Translations under genes and position numbers: made by a program
Source of the DNA: Bacillota bacterium
Lineage (GTDB): Bacteria > Bacillota > Clostridia > Acetivibrionales > Acetivibrionaceae
Direction: 5' to 3'
Assembly: GCA_023398495.1 (NCBI GenBank)
Contig: JAEWSG010000071.1
Coordinates: 1-13,475 of the forward strand
Length of the DNA: 13,475 bases
Notes under the pieces: generated by a model
Told to the model about the DNA's origin: nothing
Database searches by the model: none
Seen by the model: the letters and a program-made list of their open reading frames with translations, nothing else
In this document: positions 1 to 5,421 of the stretch, piece after piece
Position numbering within the stretch: the stretch's first letter is position 1
Layout of the letters: the number at the start of each line of letters is the position of its first letter

Positions 1-29
1 ATTTCTCTGATTTTAATTTCTTTTGTCAT
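1..29 (-). CDS. Possible 5' end of a gene leaving the window
   Basis: An ATG at 27-29 opens a frame that reads MTKEIKIRE and continues past the left edge. It lies about 10 bases after a good sigma-A -10 box, so if this is the true start the mRNA would be nearly leaderless. I see no convincing Shine-Dalgarno sequence. The real start could equally lie outside the window. Nine codons are too few to suggest a product. Confidence 0.25.
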
Positions 30-38
30 AATACTGTT

Positions 39-67
39 ATTATCCTATAAATCCTTTGATTTCTCAA
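39..67 (-). promoter_or_regulatory. Sigma-A-type promoter firing off the left edge
   Basis: On the minus strand, TTGAGA (62-67) is separated by exactly 17 bases from GATAAT (39-44); each box matches consensus at 5 of 6 positions. It lies after the terminator at 131-158, so it would start a new transcription unit whose body is outside the window. Confidence 0.5.
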
Positions 68-130
68 TCTATATACCACTAATTTTTACTTATCCACAAA
101 TTTTTCCGCAAGCTATTTCCTAAATGAAAA

Positions 131-158
131 TAAAAAAGACAGCGTTATCTGCTGTCCC
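131..158 (-). terminator. Intrinsic terminator of the 821-131 transcription unit
   Basis: A 6-bp perfect stem (GACAGC at 138-143 with GCTGTC at 151-156) has a 7-base loop. On the minus strand it is followed directly by six U and then AU-rich sequence (131-137). No complete recognised gene ends just before it, so it seems to close the transcript that starts at the promoters near 760-821. Confidence 0.7.
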
Positions 159-182
159 GATAATATACTAATTAAATTTAAA

Positions 183-515
183 GCTGTTTACTTCGTAGCC
201 CAAGACCACAATAGTTAATACCAAAATACATTAATTCCGAAAATATAGAATATATTGTCTACTCTATATTCTTCCTCCCCCAAAACTTTCTTTCTTCTTT
301 TATAAACCGCTCAATCAAAACAATCTTTTTCTCTCTGTGAATCTTATTATACTCTCCCCTAAATCCTTCGTTCTCACCATTACATCCAAGCCAAATTAAA
401 ACATACGCTTGCAAATCTCTCCAAACTTGCTCCCGCAATAATCCCATTTTATAGAAGGTAAAACAATTTACAAAACTGTACATAAAATGGAGCTTGGACT
501 ACGAAGTAAACAGCC
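183..515. repeat. 333-bp element bounded by 23-bp inverted repeats (MITE-like)
   Basis: The ends at 183-205 and 493-515 are inverted repeats that match at 21 of 23 positions; both contain GTTTACTTCGTAG. Each is next to a TTAA (178-181 and 519-522), which could be a target duplication, although in DNA this AT-rich it may be chance. The interior holds one 74-codon ORF on the minus strand and no recognisable transposase. Size and ends fit a non-autonomous element or the remnant of an insertion sequence. In RNA the ends could also pair into a long stem around a loop of about 287 bases. Confidence 0.55.
259..483 (-). CDS. Hypothetical 74-residue protein inside the inverted-repeat element
   Basis: I do not recognise this protein. 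The frame starts nine bases inside the right inverted repeat and fills most of the element. The N-terminal half is hydrophobic and aromatic (a QAYVLIWLG stretch near residues 25-33); the C-terminal third is highly charged and basic (HREKKIVLIERFIKEERKFWGRK). The purine-rich strand and even composition look coding, but no good Shine-Dalgarno precedes the ATG, and an in-frame TAG within the right repeat limits upward extension. An AT-only hairpin (242-270) lies at the stop codon. It may be a gene fragment carried by the element, a small real protein, or chance. Confidence 0.35.
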   Translation of the reverse strand: MYSFVNCFTFYKMGLLREQVWRDLQAYVLIWLGCNGENEGFRGEYNKIHREKKIVLIERFIKEERKFWGRKNIE

Positions 516-518
516 TTT

Positions 519-557
519 TTAACGAAACAACACAAGGTAGTCAGACTGCCTATACAT
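519..557 (-). CDS. Possible 12-codon leader peptide (MYRQSDYLVLFR)
   Basis: A strong GGAGGG (558-563) sits directly against an ATG (555-557) that opens a 12-codon frame ending in TAA at the edge of the inverted-repeat element. With no spacer this is a poor initiation site, so the GGAGGG may be a relic, may serve another start, or may be chance. It lies about 195 bases downstream of the expected transcript start. Confidence 0.15.
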   Translation of the reverse strand: MYRQSDYLVLFR

Positions 558-759
558 CCCTCCTTATATCAATAATTCATTAATACTTTGTTACTATTTT
601 ATGCCAACTATGTAACATATATTATAAAAATTTTAAAACATCCAGATTCATCATAAATCACAAGAATTGCACAGATAACCAAGTTAAAACAATAAAACAA
701 AGTCATTTTGTAAAAAAGATAAGTCGCTATAATAGCTAATATAATTTTGAAACTTCACT
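523..759 (-). other. AT-rich leader with no recognised gene
   Basis: This stretch lies between the predicted promoters and the inverted-repeat element. On the transcribed strand it is strongly U-rich and I see no sizeable ORF, tRNA, riboswitch fold or known structural RNA. The only notable marks are a short GCTAT/ATAGC hairpin near 725-736 and the GGAGGG at 558-563. It could be an untranslated leader or part of a non-coding RNA. Confidence 0.4.
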
Positions 760-788
760 AATATATTTAATGTAAACCATCCTGTCAA
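760..788 (-). promoter_or_regulatory. Near-consensus sigma-A promoter (P1)
   Basis: On the minus strand a perfect -35 box TTGACA (783-788) is followed after 17 bases by TATATT (760-765; 5 of 6). This is one of the best promoter matches in the window, yet no gene of normal size begins downstream. The transcript would start near 753 and could reach the terminator at 131-158, about 620 bases away. Confidence 0.6.
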
Positions 789-792
789 TTAA

Positions 793-821
793 AGGATATC
801 AAAAATATTCCAACTTGTCAA
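793..821 (-). promoter_or_regulatory. Second upstream promoter (P2) in tandem with P1
   Basis: A second perfect TTGACA (816-821) lies 33 bases upstream of the first and is followed after 17 bases by TATCCT (793-798; 4 of 6). It is weaker in the -10 box. Together the two look like tandem promoters for the same transcript. Confidence 0.4.
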
Positions 822-863
822 CAGTTCGTTTACAAAAATCAACTAAATGCTGACAACAGATAA

Positions 864-884
864 ACAAAATAATTTCTATTTTGT
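864..884 (-). terminator. AT-only hairpin at the end of the TadG-like gene
   Basis: ACAAAATA (864-871) and TATTTTGT (877-884) form an 8-bp stem with a 5-base loop that overlaps the TAG stop codon at 876-878. Only one G-C pair supports it and no long U-run follows, so termination here would be weak. Confidence 0.25.
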
Positions 885-1796
885 AAGTTTAATCCCCCTA
901 AGGCCATAATCTTTCTGGCCTGCACTCAATTCACCCTGAGTAATGTTCTTTATAAAATAACCTTCTACTACACACTTATTTCCCTGACCTTCAACAGACT
1001 TAACTAAAAATGACGCAAAACCAAGTATTCGAACCTTACCCCTCCCATTTATGTCAAGATCATCAACAATAACCACAGTCATCACTCTTTTGCAATCAGG
1101 ATCATAACTGCTGTATGTGCATTCAGGGCAATGATCGCAACTATTAACCAATTCATTTATGGCTGATTTTGTAGGATTACTCATATTTCCTGTCTCGGTA
1201 GTGACATAGTCTCCAACTTTTAGTTCGCCATCATATCCATTCAAGATGTTATACTTATAATTGCTAGCCCCAGTGCCTCCTAACGCAAGGCATCCGTAAT
1301 TACCGTTACTTCCGCTTCCTCCGCCTTCTTTTAGGATATATAATTTCCCAAACTCAAGTTCCTGTTCTTCTATTGCAAAAGGTTTGATACCTTTGAATAC
1401 ACTTGTAATCGCCATTATTTCTGCAGTTGCGTTTGCCTCAATTTCACCGCTTTCAAACCCAATAAGCCTGGCAAATATATAGTTAACATCTTTTTTTGTT
1501 TTAACACTAATGCCTTTATTAGCATCGAGCAGCTTTATTTCAGCGTCCTCAGGGTTTACACCATTTTTTCTAAGGTAATCTTGGGCAACGATTACCGGAT
1601 TTTCATCACCAGTTAGAAGTGATTGAGCTGCAGCTAATGTTGCTGCATCTGTAGCTTTAACTGTATCCGCCTTTTGATAAGCCAGCACGCCGATGTCAAC
1701 TACAACAGAAACACTTGCAGCTATTACAGAAAACGTAATAACGTATAAAACAAGTGCCGTACCTCTTGTGCTTCTCATAAGCTTAAATATTTTCAT
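876..1796 (-). CDS. TadE/TadG-type pilus-assembly-like secreted protein
   Basis: The 306-residue protein has the TadG-like N-terminus: a short basic stretch, RG, one hydrophobic segment (about residues 12-36) ending in VVVDIGVLAYQKADTVKATDAATLAAAQSL. In this family the segment anchors the protein in the membrane with the rest outside. FARLIGFESGEIEANATAEI (about 107-126) is also typical. The C-terminal half is a family-specific extracellular region with six cysteines, three of them in CDHCPEC (220-226), then C235 and C275. I chose the second Met because GAGGTG precedes it by 7 bases; the longer frame to 1844 has no such signal. No other pilus gene is in the window, so it may act alone or with a distant Tad locus. 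Role in the cell is not known from sequence. Confidence 0.75.
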   Translation of the reverse strand: MKIFKLMRSTRGTALVLYVITFSVIAASVSVVVDIGVLAYQKADTVKATDAATLAAAQSLLTGDENPVIVAQDYLRKNGVNPEDAEIKLLDANKGISVKTKKDVNYIFARLIGFESGEIEANATAEIMAITSVFKGIKPFAIEEQELEFGKLYILKEGGGSGSNGNYGCLALGGTGASNYKYNILNGYDGELKVGDYVTTETGNMSNPTKSAINELVNSCDHCPECTYSSYDPDCKRVMTVVIVDDLDINGRGKVRILGFASFLVKSVEGQGNKCVVEGYFIKNITQGELSAGQKDYGLRGIKLTK

Positions 1797-1904
1797 ATAA
1801 TAACACCTCAAAAAAATGAATATATTCCTATTTTCATTGTACATCTATTACCGGTTATTTTCATCCAACCAATAAACTAATTTCACATAGGAAATATTAA
1901 CTAA

Positions 1905-1931
1905 ATTATGGCAGGCACCTATATAAATCAA
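1905..1931 (-). promoter_or_regulatory. Weak candidate promoter for the TadG-like gene
   Basis: After the terminator at 1983-2026 the gene needs its own promoter. The best candidate is an extended -10 (TGC then CATAAT at 1905-1910) with TTGATT (1926-1931) 15 bases upstream. The short spacer and imperfect boxes make this tentative. Nothing else notable is seen in 1845-1980. Confidence 0.25.
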
Positions 1932-1982
1932 GGAAATTGAAGTGCAATGTAAAATCTTTATCGCGTTCAATATAGTTCCTAG

Positions 1983-2026
1983 AACAAAGAGCCGACTCCA
2001 ATGACAGTAATGTCAACGGAGCCGGC
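1983..2026 (-). terminator. Strong intrinsic terminator after the S41 protease gene
   Basis: A 16-position stem (1991-2006 with 2011-2026) closes a 4-base loop and has one internal mismatch. On the minus-strand RNA it is followed by UUUGUUCU. Two positions form G-U pairs only in minus-strand RNA and would be A-C mismatches in plus-strand RNA, which fixes the orientation. It ends the protease transcript 24 bases after the stop codon. Confidence 0.85.
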
Positions 2027-2049
2027 CCATAAGAGTGCATATTCACAAA

Positions 2050-3543
2050 TTATTCTTTTAACAATTCATTAGCTTTTGCCATCTGCTTATCGTGTTGGGA
2101 TATGAGTTTTTCAAGTTTATCATTGAGGGCTTGCTGAGTAGCAAAATCCAAAGCTCCATAAGGGTAAAGCCCATTATCCTTTTGGAACTTATAAACGGCC
2201 GCAGATGTTTGGTCATCTAGCAACATATCAGGTTGGTCAATGGAATATCCACAGAATTTAAGGATTTTTTCCGCATATAGTACATCCAGACTTTTGTCAT
2301 TTATACCAGGCTTAACTTTTTTTGCAAGCCTCTTAATAGTTCTTAAATCCACTTCATTCTGTATATATGTATTTTCAATGTAATAATCAGGCTGAAGGCC
2401 TGTACCATCAATCATTCTGCCATTAGGAGTATAATATTCGCCTGTAGTAATCTTTGTCCATCCGATTATGTCCTTATCGGGTGGATTAATGCCGTAGTTA
2501 TTAATCAAATCATACCCGTCAACTATCTTAGCACCGAGTTTTTCCTCATACTTATTAAAAGCTGCAGGTGAAAGCACAGGATAAACATTCTGAACCTTCC
2601 CCTTTCCATAGGTCTTGGTACCTACTAAAATCCCGGCTTCCGTGTCCTGGACTGCACCAGCAAGAATCTCAGATGCACTTGCACTCGATCCATTGACTAA
2701 AACTACCAATTTATATTTCAAAGCCTTGTTCTTAGAATAGTATTCTTCATCTTTCACTCTTTCAGACTTAAAATCCAATTTTGTAATAAGACCCTGCGGC
2801 ACAAAATTTTCTGCTATTTTAACAACCTGGCTCACTTCTCCTCCAGGATTGTCCCTCAAATCCAGCACCAGCTTCTTTATACTGCTTTTATCCATTTCAT
2901 TAAGTGCCTTCTTAATGTTTAAGTTTGAATTGGAGTTAAAGATATCAAGCTTGATATAACCAATATCACCACTTATATGGTGAGATACAGGATTAACCTT
3001 TACTTCCGCTCTCTCAACATCAATTTTAAGAGGTTCTTTTTCACCCACTCTTTGTATTTCAAGCAAAACTTTAGTACCAGCCTTGCCTTTTATTAACTGT
3101 GCTGCTTCATCACCACTTTTCCCTTCCAGACTTTGTCCATCAACTGAAAGTATTATATCACCATTTATTATTTCCGCTTTCTCCGCTGGTGAAGCTTCAA
3201 ACACCTCTACAACAAGTATTTCTTTTTCATCAGATGATATTCTGACACCAATTCCCACATAAGCTCCGTCAATATCGGTAAAGAAGCTTTCTGCTTCTTC
3301 CTTTGTATAGTAATCAGTGTATTTGTCCATAGTGTCAAACATTCCGTTTATTGCACCTTCAATTAATTGTTCATCAGTAACTTTGTCCTTGTATTTATCT
3401 TTTATCATGTCAATTACACTCTGCAGATATTCCAGATCCTTTTTTTCACTGCCTTCAACCTCAATGCCTGTCGCAAAAGCTGTACTTGCGGACACCAGAC
3501 ACAATATTATAGCAAAACATGCCACTCTGATTAAAACTCTCAT
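2050..3543 (-). CDS. ctpA: Carboxyl-terminal processing protease (S41 family)
   Basis: The 497-residue exported serine protease cuts near the C-terminus of unfolded or specific partner proteins outside the membrane. Order: signal peptide (1-24, ending AFA), helical N-terminal part, PDZ domain (about 95-178), S41 core, and a C-terminal peptidoglycan-binding-like domain (about 415-475). The Ser/Lys/Gln site is intact: S289 in GSSASASEIL, K314 and Q318 in YGKGKVQ, spaced 25 and 4 residues apart as in E. coli Prc. DLRDNPGG (228-235) is the usual core motif. The arrangement matches Bacillus CtpA/CtpB, but I cannot tell which is the ortholog. Between the catalytic Gln and YYTPNGRMIDG (370-380) there is an extra segment of about 35 residues. 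The start follows GGGGAGG by 9 bases. It is a single-gene unit: palindromes upstream, strong terminator downstream. Confidence 0.93.
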   Translation of the reverse strand: MRVLIRVACFAIILCLVSASTAFATGIEVEGSEKKDLEYLQSVIDMIKDKYKDKVTDEQLIEGAINGMFDTMDKYTDYYTKEEAESFFTDIDGAYVGIGVRISSDEKEILVVEVFEASPAEKAEIINGDIILSVDGQSLEGKSGDEAAQLIKGKAGTKVLLEIQRVGEKEPLKIDVERAEVKVNPVSHHISGDIGYIKLDIFNSNSNLNIKKALNEMDKSSIKKLVLDLRDNPGGEVSQVVKIAENFVPQGLITKLDFKSERVKDEEYYSKNKALKYKLVVLVNGSSASASEILAGAVQDTEAGILVGTKTYGKGKVQNVYPVLSPAAFNKYEEKLGAKIVDGYDLINNYGINPPDKDIIGWTKITTGEYYTPNGRMIDGTGLQPDYYIENTYIQNEVDLRTIKRLAKKVKPGINDKSLDVLYAEKILKFCGYSIDQPDMLLDDQTSAAVYKFQKDNGLYPYGALDFATQQALNDKLEKLISQHDKQMAKANELLKE

Positions 3544-3574
3544 TCTTATTGGCCTCCCCTTTTTTAGTCATTTG

Positions 3575-3590
3575 TAATGTTTTCACATTA
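3575..3590. promoter_or_regulatory. Small palindrome in the protease gene leader
   Basis: TAATGT (3575-3580) and ACATTA (3585-3590) form a perfect 6-bp inverted repeat with a 4-base spacer, one base from the large palindrome at 3592-3639 and upstream of the protease ribosome binding site. It could be an operator or a small RNA hairpin. Confidence 0.3.
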
Positions 3591-3591
3591 G

Positions 3592-3639
3592 TGCTGATTA
3601 ACAGAATAAAATTCTAGAATTTAATTTTGTTAATCAGCA
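3592..3639. repeat. 48-bp near-perfect palindrome centred on TTCTAGAA
   Basis: Bases 3592-3615 pair with 3616-3639 except at two positions (22 of 24 pairs), with no spacer. The outer arm is TGCTGATTAACA. It lies where the promoter of the protease gene should be, with imperfect TTAACA and TATTCT boxes inside it on the minus strand. No T-run follows on either strand, so it does not look like a terminator. It could be an operator for a dimeric regulator, a cruciform site, or part of a repeat family. Confidence 0.6.
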
Positions 3640-3662
3640 AAAAACATAGGATGTGCATTTTG

Positions 3663-3690
3663 CATAATTCATTTCTAGAAATGAATTATG
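3663..3690. repeat. 28-bp perfect palindrome centred on TTCTAGAA
   Basis: Bases 3663-3690 are identical to their own reverse complement, with CATAATTC as outer arm. Its centre is 61 bp from that of the 48-bp palindrome and both share the core TTCTAGAA. Neither direction has a U-run directly after it. Confidence 0.65.
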
Positions 3691-3699
3691 TTCAAAGGC

Positions 3700-3812
3700 A
3701 CTAGTATAGTGTTTCTCAAATATTTACTCAATGAAAATCCTACGAACTTGTTGAATCGTCAAGATTCTCGGACTTTCCTTTTGCATAGGTAATTTGAGAA
3801 CACACTACTAGT
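3700..3812 (-). repeat. 113-bp nested inverted repeat over the 3' end of the shorter SLH gene
   Basis: The outer arms (3700-3721 and 3792-3812) share ACTAGTA, GTGT and TTCTCAAAT in inverted orientation with two small gaps. Inside, 3733-3740 and 3771-3778 form an 8-bp stem with one G-U pair in minus-strand RNA; it continues imperfectly through GAA/TTC and CTTG/CAAG. The right arm includes the TAG stop (3808-3810) of the SLH gene. The mRNA would end in a long double hairpin, which may stop transcription or protect the 3' end. It could also be a small mobile repeat that supplied the stop codon. Confidence 0.5.
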
Positions 3813-5346
3813 AGTTGATTAACCTTTCCCTATAATCTTTCTTGAGATCATCTCTCATATAATTGATTAATTTGTTTATAACAACTGCAGCTCTTGCCTT
3901 AGTCAGATATTCACGAGGTTTGAGATACCCTCTTTCATCCCCTAAAACAAGACCTATCCTTTGAGCTACAAAAATATGGTTTCTTGCATATGCTGGAATT
4001 TCCCTGTCATCAATAAACGAAGTAGTCACACCGCCCGCCGGTGCCATAGCTTCCAATCCAAGAGCCCTTATTATTATTGTAACTGCATCCGCCATGGTCA
4101 AATAGTCATTCGGAGCAAATCTGTCATTTCCCCGACCGCTTATAATTCCCCGTTTGTATGCACTATTAATATTATCAAAATACTTGCTTTCTACGGCGAC
4201 ATCCACAAAAGGAGACAAAATTTCTTCCTGTTTGCTTTTGGAAGTTCTGCTTGTCCTGGTGTTGGTAATTGTAGTATCCGCAGGAACCTCTTTTGCTGCA
4301 TACACAATTGCAGCTGCGAATTCTGCTCTCGTCATAACTTCCTGAGGATTGAAATTCTTAGGTTCGCCATTAAAGACCTCAAGACTGTAAAGGGCTTTTA
4401 TATCATTTTCTGCCCAGTGGCCTTTTAAATGATTTACATCCGGGACTACAAGCCTTGTCTTGACGGGAAACCCCTCAAGCTTGAGGCTGTCCGAAGTTAC
4501 AAGCATTCTATCCGTCGAAACTCCTGTTGCATCAAACTCCGGAAGACTAGCTGAATACTGAAGGACACTGTTATTGTACTGCGTCTGTACAAATCCCCCT
4601 TCAAAACTGATAGTCTCAGGCTCATTCTCTACATACTTTATTTGCTTTGTGGTTGTACTAGAAAGCCTTATATTTGCTGTCCCCCCCCATCGGTCAACAA
4701 TATCCCCGCCCTTAGTTTCGCTCTCGATCATGTAGTCAAGAACCTGTGTTTCAGTTGTTCCCCAATATTGGTTATATCCGTAAAAATCGCCTGTAATGTC
4801 TACCGTCACCGTACCCTCGTTCGTTCCTTTTTCATAAGTTTTTCTGCCCCATAGATTTCCAGCTATATAGTCAACTGCAGGTTTTGAATCGGTTATATTA
4901 GTCTTTGTAAACTCATAATTTCTCAAGGTATATGTAGTATCATCAACTTTGATAACCTCTGTGTATTTTGGGTTTAAAGAAGTCTCCTCAATTGTCTGAC
5001 CGTTATCCTTTTTGGTAATCACAGTACTATATGAAAGGAATTTGGTGAGAGTGCCGCTTCTTTCGTTGTTAGTAAGCTTGTAGGTATAGTTTGCTGTTAT
5101 TGTTTGCTTACCCGATGCACTATCCTGCTTCACCGTTTTCTTTATCGTTAATGCACCGTCAAACACAACAGGCTCTCCGGTAAGAAATACAACCTCCCTA
5201 TAATCATATGTAGTCTTTCCATCAACTTCTCCGGAGGATATTCCTCCTTCAAAACCGCCATCGCCATTTCTTGCATATATTGCAATATTTAAGAAGCCTA
5301 CTACTATAATAATTGTGATTGAAATTAATTTCAACAGTTTTGACAT
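3808..5346 (-). CDS. Secreted surface protein with three C-terminal SLH repeats
   Basis: The 512-residue protein has a signal peptide (about 1-25, ending AIYA), a threonine-rich, probably beta-rich ectodomain (about 30-300) that I do not recognise, and three SLH repeats that bind secondary cell-wall polymer (about 301-353, 378-431 and 442-495). SLH1 keeps MTRAEF; SLH2 (LTMADA) and SLH3 (LTKARA) are degenerate. A Thr/Ser/Lys-rich linker separates SLH1 and SLH2. I chose the Met at 5346 because GGAGGG precedes it by 8 bases; the frame extends to 5376 without as good a site. The gene begins 75 bases after the larger SLH gene and is probably co-transcribed with it. A run of eight G on the coding strand (4681-4688) falls at W220-G222, before the SLH repeats. 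The function of the ectodomain is unknown. Confidence 0.85.
   Translation of the reverse strand: MSKLLKLISITIIIVVGFLNIAIYARNGDGGFEGGISSGEVDGKTTYDYREVVFLTGEPVVFDGALTIKKTVKQDSASGKQTITANYTYKLTNNERSGTLTKFLSYSTVITKKDNGQTIEETSLNPKYTEVIKVDDTTYTLRNYEFTKTNITDSKPAVDYIAGNLWGRKTYEKGTNEGTVTVDITGDFYGYNQYWGTTETQVLDYMIESETKGGDIVDRWGGTANIRLSSTTTKQIKYVENEPETISFEGGFVQTQYNNSVLQYSASLPEFDATGVSTDRMLVTSDSLKLEGFPVKTRLVVPDVNHLKGHWAENDIKALYSLEVFNGEPKNFNPQEVMTRAEFAAAIVYAAKEVPADTTITNTRTSRTSKSKQEEILSPFVDVAVESKYFDNINSAYKRGIISGRGNDRFAPNDYLTMADAVTIIIRALGLEAMAPAGGVTTSFIDDREIPAYARNHIFVAQRIGLVLGDERGYLKPREYLTKARAAVVINKLINYMRDDLKKDYRERLINY
4681..4688 (-). repeat. G8 homopolymer tract inside the shorter SLH gene
   Basis: Eight consecutive C on the plus strand (G on the coding strand) span the codons TGG GGG GGG. 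Such a tract is rare in an AT-rich genome. Gain of one G leads to TAG after seven further codons; loss of one leads to TAA after four. Either slip gives a secreted fragment without SLH repeats. Confidence 0.85.
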
Positions 5347-5421
5347 TTTGCTATCCCTCCAAAATTCCGGGTTCATTTATCACTCAATTTACCTCTCGTA
5401 GCATTTTGAGGTTATGCCTTA

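Noticed and set aside
90..98. Perfect DnaA box TTATCCACA
   Set aside because: It is a single copy with no box cluster, no AT-rich unwinding region arrangement and no dnaA/dnaN genes nearby, so I do not call an origin.
242..270. AT-only hairpin at the end of the 74-codon ORF as a terminator
   Set aside because: The 8-bp stem has a single G-C pair and only four U follow; the terminator at 131-158 is far better.
3592..3639. The 48-bp palindrome as a terminator
   Set aside because: The nearest T-run in the minus sense precedes the hairpin rather than following it, and plus-strand RNA would be followed by A residues.
3961..4428. Plus-strand open frame of 155 codons inside the shorter SLH gene
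   Set aside because: It is antisense to a well-supported gene, has no ribosome binding site and gives a Ser/Cys-rich sequence with no family features.
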